Source: Streptomyces bauhiniae (GTDB lineage: Bacteria > Actinomycetota > Actinomycetes > Streptomycetales > Streptomycetaceae). From it: a stretch of 64,000 nt of DNA. The stretch spans positions 44,671 through 108,670 of the forward strand of contig NZ_SRRT01000012.1 of assembly GCF_004784475.1 (NCBI RefSeq). Reading direction: 5' to 3'. Both the position numbers and the translations under genes were made by a program. The notes under the pieces were generated by a model that was given only the letters and a program-made list of their open reading frames with translations, made no database searches and was not told the DNA's origin. Of this stretch, positions 8,841 through 18,344 are shown piece after piece. Position 1 is the stretch's first letter. Every line of letters begins with the position of its first letter.

Positions 8841-9485
8841 CGCTCCCCCTCCGCCCTCATGCCCGAGCCGCCTCGGCGCCCGCGGCGCGCTGCCTAACGA
8901 TGCCGCACCCACCGCAGTAGCGGGACGCGCACACGGGTATGCGGCCCTTTCTGACTTCTCCCGACTCTATTAATCGAACCTCTGTTCGAACCAGATGTCG
9001 AGGGCAACTCTCGACCGAGCCGCACACAGCACGGGCGAGACAGTCTCATCCGGGCCGCATCAACCACAGCCACGACGGCGTCCGAGTCAGGGCATGCCGT
9101 CCGGACAGAGCCAGCACACCAAGGACGACGAACGAGGCGTCGCGCCAGCGGCGGCCGCCCTCCTGCCGCATCCGAAAGACCCCTCACCCAGCCACATCAC
9201 GGCGAGTTCAGCACCGCTTAGGCCCGCCACCGTTTCCTACGACACACCCTCGCCGCCTGCGCGCAGGGACTGCGGGTTTCGCTTCCTGTGCCCCACCGCC
9301 TCGGCATCAACACACTGCAAACGTCGACCAGTTCGCCAGGCTGTTAGCGCACACGGTGCAGGCCCAACAAAGGCCCGGACAGAACGACGGCCAACGACCT
9401 CAGCTCCGCGCACAAGAACACAATGCCAGCGCTCCAATGACCGCTACTACCGGCGGCTCCCCCACGCTGAGCGGTCAAGGCTCGT
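8841..9485. other. Intergenic, SOS box; otherwise nothing supported
   Basis: This stretch separates the three-Cys gene from the damaged 5' end of the pPIWI_RE gene. Apart from the LexA-type box at 8974-8989 I see no convincing coding sequence; the open frames lack ribosome-binding sites and family-like features. Confidence 0.5.
8974..8989. promoter_or_regulatory. LexA/SOS box, perfect actinobacterial consensus
   Basis: TCGAAC-CTCT-GTTCGA is an exact match to the mycobacterial/actinobacterial SOS box TCGAAC-N4-GTTCGA. It lies 134 bp upstream of the three-Cys (Gp37/Gp68) start on the minus strand, with an AT-rich TTAATAGAG stretch beside it that could hold the -10. On the plus strand the next gene is the pPIWI_RE protein about 700 bp away. 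DNA-damage induction of the three-Cys gene is the direct inference. Confidence 0.7.
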
Positions 9486-9681
9486 AGCGAGCAGCCTTTG
9501 AAAAGTCCGAGGTCAGGAGCATTAAAGGCGTCACGCTGGAAAAGCTACCCGCCGGTAACGCTCGGCACGTTCGGCTCACCAAGCAGAGCAACGCGCAGGT
9601 GAGCATCGCAAATCCACTCATCCTGAAGAGGGCCGCAACAGCCGCACTATCGCGCTGCGCCCGGACACCGAGAACAACGTC

Positions 9682-11892
9682 ATGGTCTGGGACGCCGAGC
9701 ACCTGTGGTCGAACAACTGGCTCGACGCCCGCCCCGCCAAGGACAAGAAGAACGACAGCCTCGAGAGGGATGCCGAGGAGGCCCAGGAGCCGGAGGAGTG
9801 GAAGATCCGGCGGCACTACGCCGCGCTGCGAGTGGAGGTAGCGATGAAGTCGCTGCACTCGCTTCCTGTACCGCTGGTGGTCCTGACGCCTCGGGTTTCC
9901 CGGCTGAGCAATCAGATCAACAGCGCTCGCACCGCGTGGTGGGCGCCGCGTTCACCCAGCCGCCCGCTGCTCTGCGTGAACCTGGGCGGCAAGGGCAAGT
10001 ACACCCACCTCGAGCACACCAGCCGTCTGGCTCTCGACGCGTGGGTGCGGCTGATGGACGAGCCTGTATTCCCCCGCGGCCTCAAGGACACCGAGTTCCT
10101 GCCCGTCAGCGCCATGGATCTGTCCGACGAACCCGGCGACTTCCGTGCGCTCATCCCCTTTTCGAAATCGTTCCCTCTCGGTAAGGGTGTAGGCCTGCAC
10201 ACCGTCACCGCCCTCGCCGAGCACTTGTCCGCCGTCACCGGCCAGGACCTCGTCAGCGGCACCCAGGTCGCCAAGGTCCTCTCGGTGGCCGCCCGCAAGA
10301 CCGAGTACGGCCGTGACGCCACTCTGCTCGACGACACCGATCTCAAGGACATCATGGCCGCCGCGGGCTGCTCAAAGCTGCGCGTCCTGGCCCTGTACCA
10401 GCACCAGGAGATGCGCACCCGCATGCAGCGTCTGCTGGCCTACCACTTCGGTCGGCCCGATCTCGCAGACGGCATGCCCGACGACGAGATCGTTCAACTC
10501 GGCTGCCACACCGAGGTGCTGCTGCACCGGGCCCCTCAGCTGCTGTCCCACGGCGAGCACCATGACCGTCGCGGTGAGCTCACCGACGCCCTGCCCGGTC
10601 TCGCAGCCGAGGACACCGGAGTCCTGGCCCTGGTCGAGACCGAGTATGACGCCAAGGAGTGGCGCCGCCAGCGCCGCGCCGCCCGCCGCGAGGAGGAAGG
10701 CACCGTCGACCCCTACGCACTGGATGCCAAGCCGGAGGTCTCCCGGCACCTGGCCCGTCACGGCGTACTCGCCCAGTTCCTCACCCCCGAAACTAGAAAG
10801 CGGCGCTCGAAGAAGAAAGAGCGCGAGGCCGCATCCCCACTGGAGGCCCTCGGCATGGAACTTGCCGCGGACTTCCCCGGCCACCACGCCATCGGCGACA
10901 TGCTGCGCTCCGCCGGCCTGGTCCACCCCCGTCTGACCCGCGCGATCTCCACCGGAAGCGGCCTCAAGGACCGCGTCGCCCACCTCGGCCTGCACATGCG
11001 CGCCCAGCTCGGCGACAAGCACGTCAACCGCACCGAGGAACCCAAGCTCATGTGGATCCTCACCGCGTTCGTGCCGGTCAGCGGGCACTGGAAGGCGCTG
11101 GCCTACCTGCCCGCCCATCGAGGCGGCAGCGGCGGCTGGTTCAACTACGCCCGCGCCCAGGCGCTGTCGCGCAGCCATCCCATCCCCGAGGGCAGCCGCG
11201 GCGACGACACCCTGCCCCGCCGCATCGACCACGCCCTGTACGAGCTGAGCCGGCACCTCGAGTGCGGCTACGTCCTCTACGTCTCAGGAGACTCCACCCG
11301 GCCCGTCTGGCCGCTGCTGGCGAACAAGAACGCCGACCTGCTCCCCGACAACGACGGTTTGGCCAACGGCAGGCCGGCGCTGCCCGGCGCCACCCTCGCT
11401 CCCGAGCACCGGCCGCAAGCGGTCATCCGCACCACCTCCAGCGCCGACCCGAGCATCCCGCTGCCCGCGCTCTTCCACGAGATCGACGAGGACGGCAACG
11501 TCAGCGACGGCGACAAGACCAGCAACGCACTGTTCCAACTCGACGGCACCGCCACCACGTTTCTCATGAGCCGCCGCCCGCACCAGATGGACGGCAAGAC
11601 CCCCTCGGCCAAGTCAGGCCGCACGCAGGGGCGCTGGGCGTGCGACGACAAGGAGCAGCAGGCCGAGACCTGGTTCAACCTCACCGCGACCGAAATCGCT
11701 GTCATCCACCACCCCGACAACGCGAAAGCCCTCCCCTACGCCCTGACCGCCGCGAGGCTGTGCAACCACGCCCTGGCCTGGGAGCACCGCACCCGCCACC
11801 CCCTGCCCATCCACTCCGCCATCCAGATGGACAAAAACCACCCCGAATACCGGCGCACCATCGACTGGGACAGCGACGACGCCAGCGGATGA
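9682..11892 (+). CDS. pPIWI_RE-family (prokaryotic Argonaute-like) protein, 5' end damaged
   Basis: 736 residues from ATG 9682. The C-terminal third carries the RNase H-fold pPIWI_RE signature: FLMSRRPHQMDGKTPSAKSG, RTQGRWACDD, WFNLTATEIAVIHHPD, ALTAARLCNHALAWEHRTRH, PLPIHSAIQMDKNHPEYRR, with the conserved Arg and Glu. Middle segments (LRVLALYQHQEMRTRMQRLL; LVETEYD) fit the MID-like part. The true start is uncertain: the same frame runs upstream to about 9598 (HPEEGRNSRTIALRPD), and before that protein-like sequence (VTLEKLPAGNARHVRLTKQS) lies in another frame back to a stop at 9485. So a frameshift near 9596 and a missing N-terminal domain are likely. The usual helicase/REase partners of three-gene pPIWI_RE systems are not next to it. 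Family role: RNA/DNA-guided defence, inferred. Confidence 0.75.
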   Translation: MVWDAEHLWSNNWLDARPAKDKKNDSLERDAEEAQEPEEWKIRRHYAALRVEVAMKSLHSLPVPLVVLTPRVSRLSNQINSARTAWWAPRSPSRPLLCVNLGGKGKYTHLEHTSRLALDAWVRLMDEPVFPRGLKDTEFLPVSAMDLSDEPGDFRALIPFSKSFPLGKGVGLHTVTALAEHLSAVTGQDLVSGTQVAKVLSVAARKTEYGRDATLLDDTDLKDIMAAAGCSKLRVLALYQHQEMRTRMQRLLAYHFGRPDLADGMPDDEIVQLGCHTEVLLHRAPQLLSHGEHHDRRGELTDALPGLAAEDTGVLALVETEYDAKEWRRQRRAARREEEGTVDPYALDAKPEVSRHLARHGVLAQFLTPETRKRRSKKKEREAASPLEALGMELAADFPGHHAIGDMLRSAGLVHPRLTRAISTGSGLKDRVAHLGLHMRAQLGDKHVNRTEEPKLMWILTAFVPVSGHWKALAYLPAHRGGSGGWFNYARAQALSRSHPIPEGSRGDDTLPRRIDHALYELSRHLECGYVLYVSGDSTRPVWPLLANKNADLLPDNDGLANGRPALPGATLAPEHRPQAVIRTTSSADPSIPLPALFHEIDEDGNVSDGDKTSNALFQLDGTATTFLMSRRPHQMDGKTPSAKSGRTQGRWACDDKEQQAETWFNLTATEIAVIHHPDNAKALPYALTAARLCNHALAWEHRTRHPLPIHSAIQMDKNHPEYRRTIDWDSDDASG

Positions 11893-12011
11893 CCCACGGA
11901 AGCGATGCATGCGCGCGGCCACCGGTGGCGGCATGCCACCGCGACAGGGCCCGTGCGGTCGGCTGCGCGGGGCTGGAAACGGGCTGGAGGCCGGAGAAAA
12001 CTGCGGGTCTG

Positions 12012-13419
12012 CTATCGGCGGAAGCCTCGTCGGGGATCGCGGGCCGCACCGTTGTCGGAGGGCTCAAACCAGGCGTCCACACGGAGGGCTCCCGCTCCCA
12101 GGCGCTGGTTCGCCGGATTGTCGGGATCCTCAATCCCAGCAAGGGAGGCGTCGAAGAGCGTCAGAACGTCGTGGTCCTGGAAGAGGAGGTCGGCGCAGCC
12201 ATCCCAGCTGTAGTCGTCCTCGTGCCGGGGCGGGGTGTGGTGTTCATCGTCCGCGGGCCGGTCCTCAAGGTAGGCGGGGGCGTCCTCGATGGCCAGATGG
12301 AGGGCCATTTCCTCGGCGGTGCAGGTGGGTTCGGGCCAGCGGCCCTTGTTCAGGGCGTCAGCGAGGTCGTCGAAGGCCCTGGCCATCCGCCGACGCCAGC
12401 GGTGATCAGCGGACCGGGTCAGCGGGGGGAGACGATCGAAGACGGCCCAGCCGGTGGAGTGAGCGTCCGGCAGGTACTGATCGCCCAGCCGCGCGGCGTC
12501 GTCGAAGGCCTGGTCTGCGAGGACAGACAGGGCCGTGGCTCAGCAGGTCAGCAGTGCGAGGGGTCAGCTGCCATCCGCAGGTCTCGCAGTCTTCCGACTT
12601 GCCGGCGCAGTCGCACTCGCGGATTGGGAACAGCGCCGCGAAGTTCGGTGTCGACGTCTTGGCAGCGGGGCGGCTGCGCTCGTAGCGCAGCCGCCATCCG
12701 TGGTGGAACCGGATCGCCACCGGGGACGGGTTCCAGTCGGCGAGTTCGTCCCCGTCCTCGGGGCTGAGGACTTCGGCGACGCTCTGGTCCTCCAGGGTCT
12801 GTGCGCCGGGGACATTCAGATCGTCGGTGAGCGTCATGACGGCGCCGACGAGGTCACGCGGATCGTCGTCTCCCAGGTCGGTTGCCTGCAAAGGCTCCCA
12901 TCCGAGATCGGTGGCGGCCCGGATCAGGGCGTCCTCGTCGGTGACATGGAACTCATACAGGCGGGCGATCCGCACGACCTTCCCCGGCAGGTTTTTGAGC
13001 CGCGGGTGGCTGGACGGCTCGAACGGCACGGGCGCGGCATCCTGCGCACCGTCAGATTCGGGGTCTTCGGGTTCGACGACTTCGTAGAGCACTCCAGGGC
13101 CGGTCGGCCAGGTGCCGGTCGCGGAGTGGGTGACGGCCTGACGCAGCGAGCCAGCCGGCGCGTCGGGCATGACAGCGGTCAATGCCCGCAGTTCGTCGTC
13201 GGCGCACGTGGCCTCGCGCCTGGCCAGGACACGGCGCAGGATGTCGACGGTCTCGTGCGCGTGGTTGGGTTCCTTGCAGGTCAGGACCGCGGTCAGGGAA
13301 CGGGGGCCGTGGTCGTGGTTGAGCAGGGCCATCACGCGGCTCTTGCTGGGGGTGTGCTCGCAAAGGAAGTCGACGGCCTGGGCTGTACGGGCAATGCGGT
13401 CATAGCGAAGTCTCCACAT
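12012..13419 (-). pseudogene. Hypothetical protein, single frameshift
   Basis: Coding sequence begins at about ATG 13419 (MWRLRYDRIARTAQAVDFLC, then SRVMALLNHDHGPRSLTAVL and CKEPNHAHETVDILRRVLAR) and runs in one frame to CDCAGKSEDCETCGWQLTP, a four-Cys cluster near 12600. At about 12540 the protein-like sequence moves to the next frame: TALSVLADQAFDDAARLGDQ, then STGWAVFDRLPPLTRSADHR, and ends at 12012. Joined, it would be about 470 aa. I do not recognise the family; the C-x-C-x6-C-x2-C arrangement suggests a small metal site. It is convergent with the pPIWI_RE gene (118 bp between stops), but there is no evidence that they work together. Confidence 0.55.
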
Positions 13420-14184
13420 GGCATGTCCGTGCACGGCCCGAACGGCGGGCGTGCCGGGCACGGAAATGGGATACCCGCTGGTTGACGCGGTACGAGCGCA
13501 TCCCCGGGCGGTGGAAAGGAAGTTGGTGGGGTCGGCTGGTGCCATCGCTGCGAACGACGGCCCGGGCCTGACTGGACAACACCGTACCCTGGCTGGCGCC
13601 GGCTCATCCGCCGATTCGGCAGACCGCTCCGTCAGACGCCCGGGCCGCTGCAGCGCGACAGGCTGGAATTCGGCTGCTGGAGGCAAACTACTGAAGCGGG
13701 GCAGAGAAGTCGGAGGAGACATCAGCCGCATCGTCGAGCAGGCACTCGCTCGGCCGTACGCCCACCAACGGCGGAACCCAGCCCGCTGAAGCCCCAAAAG
13801 CCCGGGAATCCTGTGCTTCCTCAGACCCGTCGGTGGCCTATCCGTGCCCTCCCCGAATCCGTCCGTTTCGGCAACGTCCCCATGCACTCTGGGCGAGCCC
13901 ATGCCCAGGCGCGGATATCGAGGTGCCCTGAGCATGGTGGCTGCCGCACCGGCGGAGAAGCCGAGCCGCGCCAGTCCCGACAGCACTGGACTTCAATCCC
14001 GCCACAGCTTGCGGGCTCCGTTCTCCCGAAGGAGGGCGCACTCAATGCGGCGGCATGCCGGCATGGGCCTCACGGGCAACCAGCATGGCTGCGCAAGACC
14101 GCCGCCTCTGGTTGCGTTGGTGCTCGTTCTGCTGGCCAGGGAAGGCCCCAGGCCAGCAGAACGGACACTCGCCGAGGACAGGCC
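13420..14184. other. Gene-poor stretch, nothing supported
   Basis: Open frames exist on both strands but none has a ribosome-binding site, family-like blocks or conserved motifs, and they mutually overlap. I see no repeat or RNA gene. Some frames simply extend the 12.0-13.4 kb gene upstream without protein-like sequence. Confidence 0.4.
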
Positions 14185-14676
14185 CTAGGCAGCCCGGCGT
14201 CGGCCTGGGCTGCGATCCCAACGCAGGGCAAAGGACCTGATGGACTCGGCCGTAAACACTGGCCCCGCACCGATACGCCCGATGGGGCGGGGGAAGTCCG
14301 GATGGCTGCCGTCCAATTGGGCCACCCTCTGCCGCGACACTTCTAGTGTCTGGGCTGCTTCCCGGTATCCCATCAACTCCTGTTCCCTCGGGTGATCGCG
14401 TTCGGCATCGGCCTGTCCCCCGGTGACCACGCGCAGGTCCGTCAGGACGGGAACCGCACCGAGCGCGGCCTCCAAAGCCCGGTTGACCGCCGCTAGTGCC
14501 GCCTGTGTCGCGGTCACCAGGTCAGGTGCCGCCAGCCTCCACATCAAGAAGAGCTGCCGACGCCCCTCCTCGAAGCGGACACCGCCGGGGATTCGCCGGT
14601 GTAGTTCCTCATACTGCTCCTCCTCCAAGGCGCCGACGGCATCAGCGGTGACCGATGCCCTCCACTCCTGTTCCAT
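14185..14676 (-). CDS. Small HTH-like DNA-binding protein, function unknown
   Basis: 163 residues starting at ATG 14676 behind AAAGGAGAAGGAC. The N-terminal ~100 residues (EEQYEELHRRIPGGVRFEEG; MWRLAAPDLVTATQAALAAV) look like an alpha/beta fold I cannot name. The C-terminal ~65 residues (ELMGYREAAQTLEVSRQRVA, DFPRPIGRIGAGPVFTAESI) match the MerR/excisionase-like helix-turn-helix seen in many actinomycete proteins where a wing reads FPxPxxxLxxGPVW. It lies 94 bp downstream of a 66-aa gene on the same strand, probably one transcript; a toxin-antitoxin or fine-tuning regulator pair is possible but unsupported. Confidence 0.65.
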   Translation of the reverse strand: MEQEWRASVTADAVGALEEEQYEELHRRIPGGVRFEEGRRQLFLMWRLAAPDLVTATQAALAAVNRALEAALGAVPVLTDLRVVTGGQADAERDHPREQELMGYREAAQTLEVSRQRVAQLDGSHPDFPRPIGRIGAGPVFTAESIRSFALRWDRSPGRRRAA

Positions 14677-14770
14677 GTCCTTCTCCTTTGCCTGTGGGGT
14701 GGGATCGTGTGGCGCTTGCGGATGAGCAGGAGGGCGGGGGCCCGGCCTTCTGGCCCCCGCTTCCGCCTGG

Positions 14771-14971
14771 CTAGTCTCCCGGCGGGAAGGCCAGCCCCGC
14801 GCCGTTCAGCAGCTTGATCAGGTCCAGCCACTCGCCCGGAGTCTCCGGCGTGCGGTAGTACGTGATCATGGTGCCGCCCCGGGAAAACATCCACATACCG
14901 CTGCCGGTCTGCCGGCTCTTGAAACCCTGGGTGTCAAGAGCCGCGAGGAGCGCGCCCATCCGGTCCGTCAT
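14771..14971 (-). CDS. 66-residue hypothetical protein, HicA-like in feel
   Basis: ATG 14971 follows GGTTGGAGGTGGAATCGGA. The product begins MTDRMGALLAALDTQGFKSR and continues GSGMWMFSRGGTMITYYRTP, ending LLNGAGLAFPPGD. A short protein with a helix followed by beta strands and Gly-rich turns recalls small RNA-binding toxins of the HicA kind, but the catalytic His is not visible, so this is only a resemblance. The next gene downstream on the strand encodes an HTH protein. Confidence 0.55.
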   Translation of the reverse strand: MTDRMGALLAALDTQGFKSRQTGSGMWMFSRGGTMITYYRTPETPGEWLDLIKLLNGAGLAFPPGD

Positions 14972-15324
14972 TCCGATTCCACCTCCAACCCTTTCCAAAG
15001 TCAAGAGATATCGGGCGCACCGTACCCCTAACCCTTGCCATCGGCAAGATATGCAGGTCGAGAGGCCGGGGTCCGCTGCGGCACCGGTCCCCCTGTCCAC
15101 CGGGAGGGTGCCCACGCAGCATCTGAGCTCCTGGTCCCTCGGGCGGTCGCCCGCCTCGATGGAGCCCGCCGCCGAACTTGGCTGGGTGATGTCGGGATGT
15201 TCGCCTGAACGCCGCGGGGCGTTGCCGGCAGCCCTGGTCAGCAGGAAACGCGCGAGGCGGCGGGCCGACCGACGCCGAGAAGGCCCGGCAGGGAGCGGAT
15301 CCGGCCGGAGGACGGAGGCTGGCG
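14972..15324. other. Intergenic, nothing supported
   Basis: No protein-like frame or repeat is seen between the 66-aa gene and the end of the SEC-C gene. A TTGACT hexamer at about 14999-15004 on the minus strand could be a -35, but it is too close to the start of the 66-aa gene to judge. Confidence 0.35.
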
Positions 15325-16476
15325 CTACGGCCTGGCTTCCGGTGGTTCAGCGGCCGGTGAGGGCGGGGTGCTCGGTTGACCCCACCGGTGCACGCATCGC
15401 TTGTACTTGCGGCCGCTGCCACACGGGCATGTGTCATTGCGCTGGGGTGGCTGGTCGCTGCCGCCGGCGTAGGAGAGGCGGTTGAGGCCGTGGATCTCTG
15501 CCGTCAGGCCGATGTCGTCCATGGTCCACTTCACGAGCGAAAGACTGCGGTGGACCACATCGGCGGCCAGGACGAGGGCGTCGGCGGCTGCGTGGGCGAC
15601 GGTCGGCTGCATGACGTAGCCGGAGGCGGCTAGGCTCTTCAGAGGGCGGCGTGCGTAGTGCTCGATGGCATGGGTTTTGGGCCGGTCCGAGGCCCGCAGC
15701 ACGGTGTGGGTGGTGGCGGAGCCGAAGCTGGGGTGGACTGCGTCGCACAGCCATTCGTACAGGTCGAGCACGTCGACGGTGGTGGTGTTCTTGGCGAGTT
15801 TGTTGATGTAGGTCATCACGTTGGTGCTCTGGAGCACGGGAGGCCGGCCGGCGCTTTGTCCGACGCGTGAGGCGTACTGGAGTTTTGCCAGGCGGTTGTT
15901 GAGGTCGGCGCTGAACCGGGTGAGGGAGTCGGTGGTGGGCGGGCCGACTTTCTTAAACGTGTCCCATGCCTCATGGAGGAGGGTTGTTTCGTGGATGAGG
16001 GCGGCCGCGCCCTCCAGCAGGGAGCGGGAGCATGCGGCTGCGACGAGCAGCCGCCAGCGGCCAAGGGCTTCCACGGTCTGCTCGGCCAGTTCGGCGGCAC
16101 GCCACAGCTGGGTCAGCCGCCAGGCCGCCATCCTCATGTGCAGGTCGGACAGGGCGAAATGGGCAATCCAGTCCCGTGAGCCGAGCGCGGTGGTGTCCTG
16201 CACGAACAGGCTCGCCTTGCCCGACCACGTGCCGTCGGGATGGGAGACGGTGACGAACCTCCAGGTTTCCTCGGGTGCGGCCGTGTTTAGCAGGTCGGCG
16301 AGCTCGGCTGTCGCGTCATGGGCATTGTGGGCGCGCAGCGGCACATTGATGTGGACCACGGCCTGCGTGCTTTGGGCATCGTCGTCGGCCAGCGTCGTCA
16401 ACAGCCGGGCTGCCGCCTGAACACGGTCGGCCCGGTCCCTGCCCAGAGCCCGAACGACTTGTTCCTCGAAGCTCAC
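15325..16476 (-). CDS. SEC-C zinc-motif protein
   Basis: 383 residues from a GTG at 16476 (MSFEEQVVRALGRDR) with GGGGGA upstream. The body (residues about 90-310) is helical: DWIAHFALSDLHMRMAAWRL, SRSLLEGAAALIHETTLLHE, LYEWLCDAVHPSFGSATTHT, which looks like a HEPN/DUF5677-type four-helix fold with conserved HP near the end. The C-terminus carries a textbook SEC-C motif, NDTCPCGSGRKYKRCVHRWG, binding zinc through CPCGS...KxKxCxH. SEC-C tails occur on SecA and on many proteins of defence or unknown function. The helical body plus SEC-C fits a HEPN-like nucleic-acid or abundance sensor, inferred. A perfect inverted repeat lies 45 bp upstream of the start. Confidence 0.8.
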   Translation of the reverse strand: MSFEEQVVRALGRDRADRVQAAARLLTTLADDDAQSTQAVVHINVPLRAHNAHDATAELADLLNTAAPEETWRFVTVSHPDGTWSGKASLFVQDTTALGSRDWIAHFALSDLHMRMAAWRLTQLWRAAELAEQTVEALGRWRLLVAAACSRSLLEGAAALIHETTLLHEAWDTFKKVGPPTTDSLTRFSADLNNRLAKLQYASRVGQSAGRPPVLQSTNVMTYINKLAKNTTTVDVLDLYEWLCDAVHPSFGSATTHTVLRASDRPKTHAIEHYARRPLKSLAASGYVMQPTVAHAAADALVLAADVVHRSLSLVKWTMDDIGLTAEIHGLNRLSYAGGSDQPPQRNDTCPCGSGRKYKRCVHRWGQPSTPPSPAAEPPEARP

Positions 16477-16520
16477 ACATCCCCCACTGCACGCGCCATT
16501 GGCGGGACGTCACGCGCCCA

Positions 16521-16536
16521 GAGTACTGATGTACTC
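16521..16536. promoter_or_regulatory. Perfect inverted repeat upstream of the SEC-C gene
   Basis: GAGTAC-TGAT-GTACTC is a perfect 6+6 palindrome 45 bp upstream of the GTG start at 16476, in a position where it would overlap or adjoin the promoter. It looks like an operator for a dimeric regulator. No family is assigned. Confidence 0.4.
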
Positions 16537-17118
16537 CCGAGGCAGTATCGCTGGTCAATGACCGGATGCCGAGCGTGGCGAACCATTCGTTTCCTGCGTC
16601 ATGGCGCTGCGAGCGAGCGTCGTTGATTCGTGGCAGAACGAACGCAGTTGACGGGCCAAAGAACCGTCGGATGGCTGGCCAACCCCAGTGCGCCCGGTCC
16701 GCTCTCACCCGACGGACGCGGCGCACCTGGCGCCGGCCTCAAGTCTGGCCGTCCCAACGATGGCCGACGGGGACGGCGGCCGCACCGACTCGAGCCGCAA
16801 AGGGGCAGCAGTGTGCCGCGATGCTCGCCGACGCCGGACAAAGATGACGAGGCAAGCCCGTGGGAGTGGCCTAGATAGGCCTTCAGGGACAGGTGAGCCC
16901 TGGAGGGCATGCCGCTCCAGTGTGCGGGCTTTCCTGGATCCCAGTGCCTTCGCCCCTGCATCACTGTCCCTGGCGGCGTGCACCATCAGGAACCACCGAC
17001 AGCCAGCGACACCTCCCCGCAATCCCCACGCAACGGCATGGGTCTTGTGTCTCTGACCAGCGCAAACTCCGCACTCGTAGCGGTCAGTATGAGAATGACC
17101 TGATCTTTCGTCATCCAT

Positions 17119-17227
17119 GTCAGTACCAGGTGAGCACCACCCGTCAGTGCCAACCACCAGGTCACTGAGTCTGCACCACTGACACTCAATGACGATGCCA
17201 GCTGACACTTCACCGCAGACTGTCAGG
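17119..17227. repeat. Cluster of TGTCAG/CTGACA motifs in both orientations
   Basis: Within 110 bp the motif appears as TGTCAGT (17119), GTCAGTG (17143), GTCACTGA (17161), CACTGACAC (17177), GCTGACAC (17201) and CTGTCAG (17220). This spacing resembles the multiple terminal repeats at IS21-family ends, but no transposase gene is attached. Confidence 0.4.
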
Positions 17228-17535
17228 TTGGGGCGCCAGCGACGGTGGCTGAACTTCGACGGTGCGCCAGGGTGTGCGTGAACCTGTCCCCGCCGGGGCT
17301 GGCACAGAGAGGCGGATCCTCTATGAGCCCGCCGCCCCTACGAAGCTGAGGAGCTGCCCAGCGGCAAAAGCGGACTCGCCAGTGAGCACGATGCCGATGG
17401 GTACGGCGGCGGACCTGCAGCCAGCCGATCGCCCGCGGGAGATCGTCATGGACCACATCCGAGTCCAAGGCTGCGCGGGTCCACCAACCGTCGAAGGGGC
17501 GTGCACGGTTGTGGCGCCTGCTGTCGCGCCTGCGC

Positions 17536-18275
17536 CTAGGGTGTCGTGCCCGGCGGTTCCAGGATTGGGTTCCAGGCGAACCAGTCCAGGTTGTCGGCGC
17601 CCAATTCCCACGGGGCTCCCAGCAGCAGTTTCTGGGTTTCCTCGAGGTCCGCGGTGACAGGAGTGGGAGCGGGGCCGATGCGGGTCATCAAATCACCCCA
17701 TGCGTGCAGGAACTCCTCGTCCTCGCCACGCAGCCGGCGCATCGCCGCTTCGACGCAGGCAGGCCATTTCGGCATACCGTAATGGTCGTCGTGAGTCCCG
17801 ATACGGGGAGAGCCGGCGAAGAGGAGGAAGTCGTCTGGCGGCAGACGCTTTTCGAAATGCCGGAACATGTCGATACGCTGTTTCACCTGTTTCTTGATCT
17901 CTCCAAGGAATCCCCAGCCGAAGTCCGTCAGGGTTCCCCCGCATCCCGGCCAGACATGCCTCGGTCCAGGATCAGGTCCTCCAGTGCGTAGAGACGGAAC
18001 GGGTCGTCGGAGCCCAGGACGTCGAACGCCTGCCGGGTGAGCCAGCTGTTGCGGGCGAACATCGTCCCGTCGTGCAGCGTCTTGCGCCGGCTGGTCGGCC
18101 GGGAAGCGTGAGCGTCCTCGATGGGGCCGTTGCGCCACACGGACAGGACGAGCCCGTGAGCCGCCGCCCACCGCAGTCCGTCCTGCGCCTTGAAGACGCC
18201 CATCTCCTCAAGGCGCTGCCGTGCCCAGTCCAGCGCATCCTGGATGTCGTCGCCCTCAGGCTGCCTCTCCCCCAT
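17536..18275 (-). pseudogene. Hypothetical protein with one frameshift
   Basis: ATG 18275 follows GAGGAGCGGAGAGCC. The first frame reads GDDIQDALDWARQRLEEMGV, AAHGLVLSVWRNGPIEDAHA, RKTLHDGTMFARNSWLTRQA and LYALEDLILDR to about 17950. The rest, RHVWPGCGGTLTDFGWGFLG, KQRIDMFRHFEKRLPPDDFL and WFAWNPILEPPG, continues in the next frame to 17536. Joined length is about 245 aa, with no known family. A fragment of the same gene lies at 4.35-4.47 kb. It starts 69 bp downstream of the GNAT-like gene on the same strand, so the two may form one transcript. Confidence 0.65.
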
Positions 18276-18344
18276 GGCTCTCCGCTCCTCCTCGGTTCGC
18301 TCTCGGTGTTCCTGTACAGCCGCGCGCCACAGCGCTGCCGAACG

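Larger units (their letters stand above)
16477..17535. other. Gene-poor stretch with two repeat features
   Basis: Holds the inverted repeat at 16521-16536 and a cluster of TGTCAG/CTGACA motifs at 17119-17227. The open frames on both strands are not protein-like and lack ribosome-binding sites. No RNA gene was recognised. Confidence 0.4.

Noticed and set aside
8971..8995. Possible tRNA T-arm (GTTCGAACC)
   Set aside because: No acceptor, D or anticodon arms fit around it; the sequence is a perfect LexA box instead.
12541..13986. Single uninterrupted 526-codon gene at 12.4-13.99 kb
   Set aside because: Residues before MWRLRYDR are not protein-like, and the last ~45 codons leave the protein-like frame, which continues in the next frame to 12012.
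16705..17208. 167-codon minus-strand frame
   Set aside because: Overlaps the TGTCAG motif cluster and has no protein-like blocks or plausible start.
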